NCBI GenBank assembly: GCA_030524635.1 | Contig: JAUNGG010000005.1 | Span: 49,143-113,142 of the forward strand | DNA from: Lachnospiraceae bacterium | GTDB lineage: Bacteria > Bacillota > Clostridia > Lachnospirales > Lachnospiraceae | Length of the DNA stretch: 64,000 nt | Direction: 5' to 3' | Part shown: piece by piece, positions 10,178-21,791 of the stretch | How positions within the stretch are numbered: position 1 is the first letter of the stretch | How the letters are laid out: every line of letters starts with the position of its first letter | Notes under the pieces: generated by a model | The model's database searches: none | The model's input: the letters and a program-made list of their open reading frames with translations, nothing else | Told to the model about the DNA's origin: nothing | Made by a program: the position numbers and the translations under genes

Positions 10178-11503
10178 TTATTTCTTATTATCTCCTGTTT
10201 TTATGGTCCGTCCGCTTCTCTGTACGGCCGCTTTTGAAGGAAGCGGATATTCCCGATGCCCTCCATTCCACTGGGCCGCCTGGGTTCCTGCCACCTTACC
10301 GGAAGACCAGGCCCACTGCAGGTTATAGCCGCCGCAGATCCCGTCCACATCCAGCAGCTCCCCGGCAAAGAAAAGTCCCGGAACCAGCCTGGATTCCATG
10401 GTAAACGGATTGATCTCCGACACATCCACACCGCCGCAGCACACCTGTGCATTGGCAAAGGGATTGACGGAGCTGACCAGTGCCTCATACTCCTTTAAGC
10501 TCTTGATCAGCTGAGCCCGCTGCTTTGCTGATGACTGGCTCACCGGCTCATCCATCCGGATCCCTGCCATCCGCAGCAGCACCTGAGCCAGCTTTTTATT
10601 TACCACACCGGTGAGGAAATCCTCGCCCCTCCTGTGGCCAAATTCCTGAAACCGCTGCTTGAAAAATACATGAGTCTCCTCCAGATCCATGAAAGGAAGG
10701 AAATCGATCCATACCTGCACCTTTTTCTTCTCATCCAATGCCCTGGCTGCAAACCGGCTTAGCTGGAACACCGGAATGCCGGAAATACCGTAATCGGTGA
10801 TCTGCAGCTCCCCGCTTTCCTCCCACGCCTTCTGCCCTGCAACGCAGAGGGTAAGCCTTGCATCCGTCCGGATCCCTGCCAGCTGCTTGTAATGATTTCC
10901 CTGGCACCGGAGCTGAACCAGAGCCGGCAGAGGCTTGATCACATGGTGCCCAAGCGATCTGGCCAGCTCATAACCGCTGCCGTCAGAGCCGGTATTCGGT
11001 GCTGCCTTAGAGCCGCATGCCAGAATCAGGCTGTCCGCCGACAGAGTCTGGCGGTTTGTAGAAATTGAAAAAAGTGTCTGCCCCTTCTTCCTCTCCCAGC
11101 GAATGGTTTTCGGCTCGCATTCCGTCAGTACCGTAACCCCTAAGTGCTCGCATTCCAGCCGAAGGGCATCCAGGACAGCAGACGCCTGATCCGATACCGG
11201 ATAATAATAGGTTTCCATCCGGCTTTTGCACAGCACTCCCATAGAAGAAAACCACCGCAGCGTATCCTTCCAGCCAAACTGGTCAATTACCCGCATCGGA
11301 AATTCCGGATCCTCACAGCGGAAGCAGTTCGCCTCCATCCGCCCGTTGGTCAGATTACACCTTCCATTTCCAGTGGAGAGTATCTTCTTCCCCACACGGT
11401 CCATATGCTCGATTACAGTAACCATCGCCCCAGACCTGGCTGCCCAGATAGCAGCCGTCAGCCCTGCTGCGCCGCCGCCGATAATGACCACTTGCTTTTT
11501 CAT
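10178..11503 (-). CDS. HI0933/BaiN-family flavoprotein
   Basis: A 441-residue FAD-dependent protein of the HI0933 family (COG2081), which includes the bile-acid enzyme BaiN; most members have no known substrate, and bile-acid activity should not be assumed. The N-terminal FAD motif VVIIGGGAAGLTAAIWAARSG is followed by KKILSTGNGRCNLTN, the family hallmark. The C-terminus has FAGELLDVDGICGGYNLQWAWSSG. The frame is open upstream to 11818, but the ATG at 11503 has a strong AGGAGGAAGCA site and starts directly at the FAD motif (MKKQVV), so it was chosen. Paired with the COG2509 flavoprotein downstream. Confidence 0.88.
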   Translation of the reverse strand: MKKQVVIIGGGAAGLTAAIWAARSGAMVTVIEHMDRVGKKILSTGNGRCNLTNGRMEANCFRCEDPEFPMRVIDQFGWKDTLRWFSSMGVLCKSRMETYYYPVSDQASAVLDALRLECEHLGVTVLTECEPKTIRWERKKGQTLFSISTNRQTLSADSLILACGSKAAPNTGSDGSGYELARSLGHHVIKPLPALVQLRCQGNHYKQLAGIRTDARLTLCVAGQKAWEESGELQITDYGISGIPVFQLSRFAARALDEKKKVQVWIDFLPFMDLEETHVFFKQRFQEFGHRRGEDFLTGVVNKKLAQVLLRMAGIRMDEPVSQSSAKQRAQLIKSLKEYEALVSSVNPFANAQVCCGGVDVSEINPFTMESRLVPGLFFAGELLDVDGICGGYNLQWAWSSGKVAGTQAAQWNGGHREYPLPSKAAVQRSGRTIKTGDNKK

Positions 11504-11654
11504 TGCTTCCTCCTGTACCGCTCCTGACTGCAGTCTTCTCTTTCTCTGCCTGCAGCAGCCTTCTTCTTTTTTCGCTGCCTGCCGCAGCCGAAATCTTTTT
11601 CCTTTCAGACTGTAACCTATTCTATCCGTTTTTTCTCGTTCTTGCAACTGTTTC

Positions 11655-12059
11655 TTAACTGGTATAGGATTCCAAATAGCTGTAAATTTCCTCCATCGCC
11701 GGAAACCAGATCCCATGACGCAGCTTCTCCCGCTCCGCCTCCGGAAAATCGGTGATGGGAATATGAGTATATAGGCAGATCTCAGAACGGCTGCTCCCAA
11801 ATACCAGCAGAAAGCCATCCTCAGACACCAGCAAAAAGCGCATTTCCTCAGATGGCACCGGCCGGATCTGTTCCTGATTGACTACAATCTGATCCTCTGG
11901 CATCGTCTCAGTTTCCGGAAGTGTTTCCTCTGTCTCAGACTCCACAGCCGGTGGCTGCAGCATCCCCTCCTCCTGATTCTGCATGATCATAAAAACGCTG
12001 AACAGGCTGATCAACGCCAGCCCCAACAGCAAAAGAAAGCAGATATGATACTTTTTCAT
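11655..12059 (-). CDS. Small membrane-anchored protein, BofC C-terminal-domain-like
   Basis: A 134-residue protein with one N-terminal membrane segment (about residues 6-26) and an acidic, Pro/Glu/Thr-rich linker to about residue 68. A compact C-terminal domain follows (RFLLVSEDGFLLVFGSS, then ICLYTHIPITDFPE and EEIYSYLESY). The last part resembles the C-terminal domain of BofC, the forespore-signalling regulator of sporulation in Bacillus, but this is recalled by pattern and is not certain. The anchor suggests an extracytoplasmic domain. The ATG has a perfect AAGGAGGT site. Nearby sporulation-type genes (SpoVB-like, yqfC/D) make a sporulation role possible. Confidence 0.7.
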   Translation of the reverse strand: MKKYHICFLLLLGLALISLFSVFMIMQNQEEGMLQPPAVESETEETLPETETMPEDQIVVNQEQIRPVPSEEMRFLLVSEDGFLLVFGSSRSEICLYTHIPITDFPEAEREKLRHGIWFPAMEEIYSYLESYTS

Positions 12060-12192
12060 GGATTACCTCCTTGTCAAAGTATAGTATCTGCTTATTCTTC
12101 CCTTTTTAACCATTTACCTGCTAATTTTTGTATTTGCTGCATCCATTCAGCAGATTTCGGCTGCATAGACCCAAAATCTGCCGTTCATTTTC

Positions 12193-13953
12193 CTACAAAA
12201 GCCGGAACTTTCTGGCAATCCGAACCAGCCGGCGGCCTGCCGGCATATCATAAAGCTCTACCTCGTCTACTGCCTGCAGCTTGATCAGAGCCACGCCATA
12301 CACTGCAATTGCAGCCATAACGGCAGCAAATACCTGTACGCCCAGCCACAGCCTTCCATCTGGAAGGATCTTGGAACATCCAAGAGAAACCAGATAAGCT
12401 GCAATTCCCATCACAACTGCACTGAAAAACGGCAAGATAAAGGTCTTCCGATATTCCTGGCGGTAATCCAGATATTTCCCAATGGAAATCCCATTCAGGA
12501 TACACATGGTCAGCGCAAATAAAATGTTGGAGAAGATTACAGCGTAAATTCCCCATTTTAATCCATAGAGCATCACAACCAGAATCACCACATGCAGAAC
12601 AAGGGAGACTGCCGCATTCTTCAGCGGCGTATTCATGTGATTGATGCCCTGCAAAATTGCATTCGTTACGGTAGATAAGGAATAAAATGCCACTGCGGAT
12701 GCGCCTGCCATGGTAATCTGCACCAGCAAATCCCCGCTCTTGCTTGGAAACAGGAGATTATTGATGGGAGCAGACAGCACAGTAAGCCCTACTGTAGCCG
12801 GAATTGCAATCAGCATGGAAAAACGGATGGCTGTGCTGACCTTATCCAGCACCTGTCCTCGGTCCTTGCTGGCGACAGCACGGGAAAGGGACGGGATCAG
12901 TGAGGAGGACAAGGCATTGGCAATGGCCACCGGAATCATAAACAAGGTGTGATATTTTCCAAAAATCCCCCACTGGGAAGCAATCACATCAGACTGCCCT
13001 AAGTGAGCCATCCCCTGTCCAAAGAAAAAGTTATCCAGCACAGAGCTGATGTTGTAAACGGTGCTGCTTAAGACAATAGGAAGGATGGTCATGGTCAGGA
13101 TCCCTGCCAACTCCCCGTACCCTTCTGTAGCACCAGTTCCATCTTTCCGGCATTGACGCCTCATGGTTTTCCGGTAGGTCAGCATTAAAAATGCACAGAA
13201 CAGAAATGCGATCAAAGCGCCCGCTCCCGTTCCGATGGTGCCTCCGGCTGCTCCAAAGGCATAGGAATATTCGGTTCCTCCACGAACCAGATTGACTTTC
13301 ATGCCTTCGCGGAACAAATACCAGGCTGCAGCAATGCTGACTACTGCATTTGCCACCTGCTCCAGAATCTGGGAGATAGCAGTGGGCACCATGGTTCCGG
13401 TTCCCTGGAAATATCCACGAAGGACTCCCAGAAATGCCATAATCCATATGGTAGGCGCCAGTGTCCGCAATGCATAGCTGGAATATGGCATCTGCATGGC
13501 TCCGGCAAAGAGATCGGCGCCAAACCAGATGGCAAAGGCGGCAATTCCGCCCACCACCGCTGCGTATACCATGGACGCCTTCAGGATCCGGACAGAATTG
13601 CAGTACTGTCCCTTGGCAATCCTGGTGGAAACCATCTTGGATACGGCAGTAGGAAGGCTGTAGGAGGAAACGATCAAAAGAATCGAATAAATGCTGAAGG
13701 CTGAGGTATAATAGCCGTTTCCTTCATCTCCAATGATCCCAATCAGCGGGATCCGGTAAAAGAGTCCGATCAGGCGGACTACAATACCGGCTGCTGCCAG
13801 GATGCTTCCCTGAATAACGAAGCTGGCCGCCCCATCCATGTTTTTTCCTTTTTTCTGAGAACTATTTTTGGGGGAAACGTTTCTACCCCCATTCCTCCCC
13901 CGGGAGGTACCGGGCTTTCTTCTGCTGTTAAGATTTCTGCTGTTATTCTCCAT
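12193..13953 (-). CDS. SpoVB/MurJ-like polysaccharide flippase
   Basis: A 586-residue multi-spanning protein of the MOP/MVF flippase superfamily, closest in look to SpoVB, the spore-cortex lipid-linked precursor exporter. A basic, Ser/Asn-rich cytoplasmic leader of about 38 residues precedes the first membrane helix (FVIQGSILAAAGIVVRLIGL), and about 14 helices follow. The start is uncertain. The ATG at 13953 overlaps the upstream lipoprotein gene by 11 bp but lacks a clear ribosome site. An internal ATG at 13839 (MDGAASFVIQ) has AAAAGGAA upstream and would give a shorter, classical N-terminus. Substrate is inferred from family only. Confidence 0.85.
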   Translation of the reverse strand: MENNSRNLNSRRKPGTSRGRNGGRNVSPKNSSQKKGKNMDGAASFVIQGSILAAAGIVVRLIGLFYRIPLIGIIGDEGNGYYTSAFSIYSILLIVSSYSLPTAVSKMVSTRIAKGQYCNSVRILKASMVYAAVVGGIAAFAIWFGADLFAGAMQMPYSSYALRTLAPTIWIMAFLGVLRGYFQGTGTMVPTAISQILEQVANAVVSIAAAWYLFREGMKVNLVRGGTEYSYAFGAAGGTIGTGAGALIAFLFCAFLMLTYRKTMRRQCRKDGTGATEGYGELAGILTMTILPIVLSSTVYNISSVLDNFFFGQGMAHLGQSDVIASQWGIFGKYHTLFMIPVAIANALSSSLIPSLSRAVASKDRGQVLDKVSTAIRFSMLIAIPATVGLTVLSAPINNLLFPSKSGDLLVQITMAGASAVAFYSLSTVTNAILQGINHMNTPLKNAAVSLVLHVVILVVMLYGLKWGIYAVIFSNILFALTMCILNGISIGKYLDYRQEYRKTFILPFFSAVVMGIAAYLVSLGCSKILPDGRLWLGVQVFAAVMAAIAVYGVALIKLQAVDEVELYDMPAGRRLVRIARKFRLL

Positions 13954-15100
13954 AAATCTCGATCTTGCTCTTGTCCAGGGCATTGACGATGCATACCCAG
14001 GTCTTTCCCTGGTTCAAGATGATTTCCTTTCCATCCGGTCCGTAGTAGTGGGTGACGCCGAATTCCCCGTCCTTTTCCCACGTAATGGGAATTCCCTTTC
14101 CATTGGTAAAGAAATACCCATTTTCACCGGAAGTATGTACATTAATATTCAAGTATTCGGTAGTTGCATATCGGCCGGTCTGGCAGTACTGGATGATCAG
14201 ATTCTTCGCCGTGATCGGGCCCTCGTTTCCCCGGTGAATGTCCCCATACTGGTAACGATGGTAAAGTCCGTCATCCGCCTGATACACAAACATAGCCTTA
14301 TTCATCACATAGCCTGGAATCACCTTTATGGCCTCCATCGCGCCCTGGCTTTCATCCAGACGGTACTCTCCATCTGCAAACTGGTAATGACCGCGATAGT
14401 CTGCATTGTATTCCGTAGAATATCCCAGCTTTTCAATGGCCTTTTTCAGGCGGTCGCCGCTGGTGTAGGCATTATGAGGCGCTTTTTTATCATTCGAACG
14501 ATAAAAGGCTGTGGCGCCGATGCCTTCAATGCCGTTGATATTATCCACATTTTTCAGATATGGAACCGCAAAGGTGCTCTGTCCATAGTGAGAGTAAATA
14601 GCATCAAATTCTCTGGCAAAGTAGGTGTAGTAGGTCCGGCAGCTTCTGGTGGAGCCGATCCGTTCCAGATCATCATAATCCTCGATGATCGACATGTAGC
14701 GGTTCATGGTGCCCTCCACATTAGCCTCGTAGACAACGCCGGCCCGGTTGATTCCGTACTGAGGAAGGGCCGCCTTATCATTGCTCATCATGGTTGCGAC
14801 GGGGCGGCGGTTGCCGATGGCCTCATCTACCCATTCGCCGGTCAGATAGCTTCTTACCTTGCCCTCCACCGGAGTCCGGTCTGACAGGTTTAAAATTCCT
14901 CCGGCAGGCGCTTCCGCCTCAGCTTCTGTCTCCGGCTCCGGTTCTGTGGTTTCCTGGACAATTGTGATGGCCGCATCCTCCCCTGTATCCACCAGAGTTT
15001 CCGCATTGGTCACCACCGCTTCCTCATATCTGCCTGTACAGCCGCCAAGCAGCCCTGTCATCGCACACAGGCAGGCTCCTATCACTAAGGCTTTTCTCAT
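13943..15100 (-). CDS. DUF3048 (YerB-family) lipoprotein
   Basis: A 385-residue secreted lipoprotein: MRKALVIGACLCAMTGLLGG is a signal peptide with a lipobox ending in the cysteine at residue 21 (LGGC). A Glu/Ala-rich linker follows to about residue 66. The DUF3048 domain follows, with landmarks RPVATMMSNDKAALPQYGIN and an RIGSTRSCRTYY segment, and a C-terminal domain includes TNGKGIPITWEKDG. The biochemical function is unknown; the domain is widespread in Firmicutes cell envelopes. It overlaps ybeY by 4 bp (ATGA) and the flippase gene by 11 bp, so it is translationally embedded in this operon. Confidence 0.88.
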   Translation of the reverse strand: MRKALVIGACLCAMTGLLGGCTGRYEEAVVTNAETLVDTGEDAAITIVQETTEPEPETEAEAEAPAGGILNLSDRTPVEGKVRSYLTGEWVDEAIGNRRPVATMMSNDKAALPQYGINRAGVVYEANVEGTMNRYMSIIEDYDDLERIGSTRSCRTYYTYFAREFDAIYSHYGQSTFAVPYLKNVDNINGIEGIGATAFYRSNDKKAPHNAYTSGDRLKKAIEKLGYSTEYNADYRGHYQFADGEYRLDESQGAMEAIKVIPGYVMNKAMFVYQADDGLYHRYQYGDIHRGNEGPITAKNLIIQYCQTGRYATTEYLNINVHTSGENGYFFTNGKGIPITWEKDGEFGVTHYYGPDGKEIILNQGKTWVCIVNALDKSKIEIYGE

Positions 15101-15594
15101 CGTTTGTACCCCCTAAGCTCCAGAATCTCTCGCTGCTTTTGCTCCATCTCTTCCCGTTCTCCATCCTCCATATGGTCGTAACCGCACAGATGGAGCATGC
15201 TGTGAGCTACCAGGAAGGCCAGCTCCCTGGCCTGGGAATGTCCGTAGCTTTTTGCCTGCTCCTCGATCTTATCCACGGAAAGGATAATATCTCCCAGCAT
15301 CAGTTCCCCGGTCTCCGGATTAAAACAGTCCTCAAAATCATCCTCCACATAAGAAAAATCGGAAGGGGTCTCATATTCCAGCATAGGGAAGGATAGCACG
15401 TCGGTAGGACGGTCGATCCCCCGATATTCCAGGTTCAACTTATGGATCTCCTCATTGTCCGTGAGAACTACATTCACTTCCGCCTCATAGGGGCACTCCT
15501 CGTAGTCCAGTGCCTCCAGCACGATATCCCGGATGATCTCCTCGTAGGGCAGCTCCAGCTTCTTTTCTGCCTCATAATCAATATTGATGGTCAT
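15097..15594 (-). CDS. ybeY: Endoribonuclease YbeY
   Basis: Single-strand-specific metal-dependent RNase involved in 16S rRNA 3'-end maturation and ribosome quality control. The 165-residue product has the zinc motif H-X3-H-X5-H in AHSMLHLCGYDH (H131, H135, H141 counted from the ATG at 15594). The family segment LNLEYRGIDRPTDVLSFP lies upstream of it. A TTG three codons earlier (15603) is possible, but the ATG has an AAAGG site at about 10 nt. The phoH-ybeY pairing is conserved widely and supports the assignment. Confidence 0.95.
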   Translation of the reverse strand: MTINIDYEAEKKLELPYEEIIRDIVLEALDYEECPYEAEVNVVLTDNEEIHKLNLEYRGIDRPTDVLSFPMLEYETPSDFSYVEDDFEDCFNPETGELMLGDIILSVDKIEEQAKSYGHSQARELAFLVAHSMLHLCGYDHMEDGEREEMEQKQREILELRGYKR

Positions 15595-15671
15595 GGCTGT
15601 CAACCTTTCTTGTGTAATTCATGGTATCCGGTCCGGCAGCGCCGGAAAACAAGGATACCGTCTGTGCTGCG

Positions 15672-16676
15672 TTACCTGTGCTGCCCGGTACTGCTCCTGC
15701 GGCTCCGCTCACTGGCCTTGCTCTTGGACTCGTAATCATCATAAGCCTGTACGATCTTCTGCACCAGAGGATGGCGCACCACATCGCTGCTGCTTAAATA
15801 GCAGAAGCCGATATCGTCAATGCGCCGCAGCACCTTCAGCGCTGTATCCAGGCCGCTGACTGCGCCGGAAGGAAGATCCTTCTGGGTCTGGTCGCCGGTT
15901 ACGATCACCTTTGAGCCGAAGCCGATACGGGTCAGAAACATCTTCATCTGGGCCGGGGTGGTGTTCTGTGCCTCATCCAGGATGATGTAGGCATTATCCA
16001 GGGTACGTCCTCTCATATAGGCCAGAGGCGCCACCTCGATCAGTCCCTTCTCCGAATTATGCAGATAGCTTTCTGCTCCCATGATCTGATACAAAGCATC
16101 ATAAAGAGGCCGCAGGTACGGGTCAATCTTGCTCTGCAGGTCACCAGGAAGAAAGCCCAGCTTCTCCCCAGCCTCGATGGCTGGACGGGTCAGGATGATC
16201 CGCCCTACCTCGCCGTTTTTAAATGCCTGGATCGCCATGGCCATGGCCAGGTAGGTCTTTCCCGTTCCTGCAGGGCCGATCCCAAAGACGATCATCTTCT
16301 TGCGGATGGCATCTACGTACTGCTTCTGCCCCATGGTCTTGGGCTTTACCGGCCTACCGGTTACCGTCCGGCAAATGATATCCTGATCAATTTCCAGGAT
16401 CTGATGGTCACTTTCGGTAAATGCCAGAGAAAGGGCATAATCCACGTTCTGCTCCGTGATGGTATTCCCACGCTTGGAAAGCTCGATCAGGTTGCTGAAC
16501 ACGCTCTTTGCCCGCTGCACCGTCTGCTCCGGCCCGATGATCTTTAATGCTCCGTCACGGTTTACCATGGTAACATGCAGAGTTTTTTCAATTTTCTTTA
16601 AATATGCGTCAAACTGGCCGCATACATTTTTCTCGTGTTCAACGGGAATGTCAATCATGTTCTCCACTACGCTCAT
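15672..16676 (-). CDS. phoH: PhoH-family ATPase (YbeZ-like)
   Basis: Cytoplasmic P-loop ATPase of the PhoH/YbeZ type, functionally linked to YbeY and RNA metabolism. The 334-residue protein has an N-terminal KH-like region (about residues 30-100), then Walker A GIGPAGTGKTYLAMAMA and Walker B YIILDEAQNTTPAQMK. The start ATG at 16676 gives MSVVENMIDIPVEHEK and overlaps yqfD by 26 bp. A second ATG six codons later is equally possible, because neither has a strong ribosome site. The order yqfC-yqfD-phoH-ybeY is the conserved Firmicutes arrangement. Confidence 0.93.
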   Translation of the reverse strand: MSVVENMIDIPVEHEKNVCGQFDAYLKKIEKTLHVTMVNRDGALKIIGPEQTVQRAKSVFSNLIELSKRGNTITEQNVDYALSLAFTESDHQILEIDQDIICRTVTGRPVKPKTMGQKQYVDAIRKKMIVFGIGPAGTGKTYLAMAMAIQAFKNGEVGRIILTRPAIEAGEKLGFLPGDLQSKIDPYLRPLYDALYQIMGAESYLHNSEKGLIEVAPLAYMRGRTLDNAYIILDEAQNTTPAQMKMFLTRIGFGSKVIVTGDQTQKDLPSGAVSGLDTALKVLRRIDDIGFCYLSSSDVVRHPLVQKIVQAYDDYESKSKASERSRRSSTGQHR

Positions 16677-17898
16677 ATTCGATATTCTCAGTCTCCTTTG
16701 GCTCTGTAATCCTCTGAACCTGTGTGATGGATTCCTTCGTCCGAAGCATGCCCTCCATTCTGCACACAGACTCATCTTCTAGTATTTTAACATCATTTTC
16801 AATTATTTGTACCCCTTTTTCACTTAAATTTTTCACAAAATTCTGATAGATTCCCTCGGAAACCTGCTGGATTTCTGATTTTGTGTAAAAGGTTTCATAC
16901 CGGTCCACCTCTTTTCCCATAATTGTTCCCCAGTAAAAGGGAAGATAAAAGCTGGAAAATAATTTTGCCTGGTATTCGTTTGTCTGATAAACCCAGGTCT
17001 CCTCCGGATCAGAAGGAAGGAGGAGCACAGCAGACCACTTTCCTGCCTTTACCATCAATCCATATTTTCGAACTCCCGTATCAGCTTCCACGGTGTGAAC
17101 CAGAGGGAATTGCTGGGAAAATGCATATTCGGTGTCTGCCATCACATCTCCATCCGCCCGAACCTGCCGGACAGACTGGACCTGGCCGCTGTCATCATAA
17201 ATGGGAATGGAGCCGCTGATCAGCACCTGCCCGGCCTCCACCTGATCTCCCGCCTTCACCTGGGCTTTTCCCTGGCGTACAATGATCTCCGATACCACCC
17301 CTGGCTTGGAAGCCACCAGATCACATGGGGTTTCGTCCTTCTCCGGGATGTGGGACATCACCTCATTTTCCTTCACTGCGATCAGCAGCCGGGTTCCTGA
17401 TATCCGTGCCGCTGCCCAGGTGATCTCCGGGAAATAATCCCGCAGAGATGCTTCCAGGGCCTCACAGTCGATTTTAGCTTTTGGCATCCCCCAGGTGATC
17501 TCCCTGGTATTCAGATAGTCTGTGATCATCTCATAAGTATATTTGCGGTTTCCCTCCACCTTGATATCCCAGATAAACAGCGACATCCCGTAGAGAAGAA
17601 TAAAAAACAGAAGAAATCCAGCCCCAAAGCCAACCCGGCTCCGGTTCCTTCGTAAAAAAAAAGGAAGTCCCACTCGTTTTTTGATTCGCAGCCGAACCTG
17701 GGACTTCCTGACCAAAGGACGGACCTGCCAAAATCCATCCAGCGTCATGCAAAACTCATATCCGCCGTTTCGATACTCCAGTCCCCAGATCGGAATCCCC
17801 CTGGAATTGCAGAGATTCAAAAATCGTTCTGGTGAGTATCCTGTAAGCCTCACCACCATGAAGCCACGGAACCGATGGAGAAACCAATCCACGATCAC
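16651..17898 (-). CDS. yqfD: Sporulation protein YqfD
   Basis: A 415-residue membrane protein of the YqfD family, known from mother-cell-expressed sporulation genes in Bacillus. A cytoplasmic N-terminal part of about 94 residues precedes one membrane helix (GFGAGFLLFFILLYGMSLF, about 90-108). A FtsQ/POTRA-like region follows (WDIKVEGNRKYTYEMITDYL), then a long extracytoplasmic domain. The initiation codon is GTG (17898), with AAAGGCGG about 7 nt upstream; a second GTG lies two codons later. It follows yqfC by 24 bp. Precise molecular function is unknown. Confidence 0.9.
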   Translation of the reverse strand: MIVDWFLHRFRGFMVVRLTGYSPERFLNLCNSRGIPIWGLEYRNGGYEFCMTLDGFWQVRPLVRKSQVRLRIKKRVGLPFFLRRNRSRVGFGAGFLLFFILLYGMSLFIWDIKVEGNRKYTYEMITDYLNTREITWGMPKAKIDCEALEASLRDYFPEITWAAARISGTRLLIAVKENEVMSHIPEKDETPCDLVASKPGVVSEIIVRQGKAQVKAGDQVEAGQVLISGSIPIYDDSGQVQSVRQVRADGDVMADTEYAFSQQFPLVHTVEADTGVRKYGLMVKAGKWSAVLLLPSDPEETWVYQTNEYQAKLFSSFYLPFYWGTIMGKEVDRYETFYTKSEIQQVSEGIYQNFVKNLSEKGVQIIENDVKILEDESVCRMEGMLRTKESITQVQRITEPKETENIEYERSGEHD

Positions 17899-17922
17899 GC
17901 ACCGCCTTTCTTCGTCTCCTGG

Positions 17923-18201
17923 CTATTGCTCCAGGCCAACTGATTCGATCCGCCCGGTTACCTTCATCTCATCTCCGGTATAATACTCAATAACCAGGTG
18001 CTTTCCCTGGATCAGCAGCTTGCAGTCCCTTCCCTGGATCTTTAAGCTGGTATCTGTATAGAAAAGGATGGAGCGGTAATTTTCCACGTAAACCGCCCTG
18101 CGGCCGATCACCGATATGATCATCTCTCCAAGAAACACATCCATAGGAAGCTTCATGGCTGCAACCATCAGCTCCTTCTTCTCTTCCACGCCCTTTCTCA
18201 A
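17923..18201 (-). CDS. yqfC: Sporulation protein YqfC
   Basis: A 92-residue YqfC-family protein with a beta-rich body. The block MDVFLGEMIISVIGRRAVYV is followed by YRSILFYTD and KIQGRDCKLLI. YqfC is encoded next to YqfD in spore formers and belongs to the mother-cell programme in Bacillus; its function is unknown. The start is TTG (18201) with a GGAGG site 8 nt upstream, which is better than later internal ATGs. It is the first gene of the yqfC-to-mutL run, and the rpsU terminator lies about 80 bp upstream, isolating the operon from rpsU. Confidence 0.85.
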   Translation of the reverse strand: MRKGVEEKKELMVAAMKLPMDVFLGEMIISVIGRRAVYVENYRSILFYTDTSLKIQGRDCKLLIQGKHLVIEYYTGDEMKVTGRIESVGLEQ

Positions 18202-18284
18202 TCAATGCCTCCGGCAGCCATTCCTTGCTACAGCTTATGAATGAAGGATAAAAAAAAGACCGGAGAAGCGGACGGAATACCACG

Positions 18285-18316
18285 AAAAAAGCCCTGATTC
18301 CACACGGAATCAGGGC
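18285..18316 (-). terminator. Rho-independent terminator of rpsU
   Basis: A perfect 11-bp stem (18291-18301 with 18306-18316, arm GCCCTGATTCC) with a 4-nt loop is followed in the minus direction by six T residues. It begins 11 bp after the rpsU stop codon. Confidence 0.93.
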
Positions 18317-18326
18317 AATAGAAGCA

Positions 18327-18503
18327 TTAGTTATACTTGCGCTTTCTAGCAGCTTCAGACTTTTTCTTACGTCTTACGCTTGGCTTCTCGTAATGCTCTC
18401 TTTTACGAATTTCCTGCTGAATGCCAGCCTTTGCACAGTTTCTTTTGAATCTGCGTAAAGCGCTGTCTAAGCTCTCGTTATCTTTAACAATTACGTTTGA
18501 CAT
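18327..18503 (-). CDS. rpsU: 30S ribosomal protein S21
   Basis: A 58-residue, strongly basic protein, too short for many gene finders. The product begins [20 protein letters not shown], continues with the S21 core [20 protein letters not shown] and ends in a Lys/Arg-rich tail. It is a small-subunit protein near the mRNA exit/anti-Shine-Dalgarno region. A GGAGG-type site lies somewhat far (about 15 nt) from the ATG. It is a single-gene transcript with a consensus-like promoter upstream and an intrinsic terminator downstream. Confidence 0.95.
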   Translation of the reverse strand: MSNVIVKDNESLDSALRRFKRNCAKAGIQQEIRKREHYEKPSVRRKKKSEAARKRKYN

Positions 18504-18588
18504 AGCTCACACCTAACCTCCCTCCAGTTCGGTATTTGTGCATAAAACTTCAAATACAACTGTGTGGGTATTTTTTAGCACTGTTGTA

Positions 18589-18616
18589 ATTATAGCATAA
18601 AATCGGTATACGTCAA
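18589..18616 (-). promoter_or_regulatory. Predicted sigma-A promoter of rpsU
   Basis: Minus-strand -35 TTGACG (18611-18616) and -10 TATAAT (18589-18594) are separated by 16 bp, with an extended TGC before the -10. It lies about 85 bp upstream of the rpsU start, in the AT-rich gap after alaS. Confidence 0.8.
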
Positions 18617-18663
18617 GAAAAATTTAACCAAAATTTTATTTTTTTCAAATTTAACAAATTCGG

Positions 18664-21384
<2,721 letters not shown>

Positions 21385-21403
21385 CTCAAGTTACCTCCAA
21401 AAC

Positions 21404-21529
21404 CTATTTGCTTTTTTCTAAATCTTTCTTATCTCTGTACTTCTTCCCCAATACGATTCCTGCATAGGCGATGGCCCCGAAAAGCACCGCCTTCACTGCG
21501 TAAAATATAAAATTGGCTGCTACTGCCAT
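21404..21529 (-). CDS. 41-residue single-pass membrane miniprotein
   Basis: An ORF of 41 codons with an AGGAGGG site 7 nt before the ATG. The product starts MAVAANFIFYAVKAVLFGAI, forms one membrane helix (about residues 5-28) and ends in a highly charged tail (KKYRDKKDLEKSK). Similar tiny proteins in Lachnospiraceae are, as I recall, sometimes labelled vanadium nitrogenase; nothing in this sequence (no cysteines, no metal motif) supports that name. It is 19 bp upstream of alaS and shares its promoter. Function unknown; the strong ribosome site and context make it a likely real gene. Confidence 0.75.
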   Translation of the reverse strand: MAVAANFIFYAVKAVLFGAIAYAGIVLGKKYRDKKDLEKSK

Positions 21530-21575
21530 AAGAAATCCCTCCTGATTTGTAATTTATAGGATTACAGAAATATAC

Positions 21576-21605
21576 CTCATACTATGGTATCATAGGACAT
21601 GTCAA
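21576..21605 (-). promoter_or_regulatory. Predicted promoter of miniprotein-alaS operon
   Basis: Minus-strand TTGACA (21600-21605) and TATGAG (21576-21581) with 18-bp spacing lie 47 bp upstream of the miniprotein start. The -35 is perfect and the -10 is imperfect. Confidence 0.6.
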
Positions 21606-21791
21606 TTTTCAAGCAGAAAACAGAAAAACGTGTGTAGAAAGGAAGCAAACGAGGCATGTCTGCTTGACTCAGCACATATCACGGCGAAAAAAGTCTCTGA
21701 GATCGACTTGCGATTCACTAGCCTATGCGGTAAAATAAAGCTGGAATGGTACAGGGAAGACTGTGCTGGTTAGGAAGGGAGGATGGGCTGT

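Noticed and set aside
11504..11818. N-terminal extension of the HI0933-like flavoprotein
   Set aside because: The region is not family-like and overlaps the neighbouring small membrane protein gene; the internal ATG has a strong ribosome site.
21530..21791. T-box leader for alaS
   Set aside because: No specifier-loop architecture or conserved T-box antiterminator bulge was found; the space holds only promoters and the miniprotein gene.
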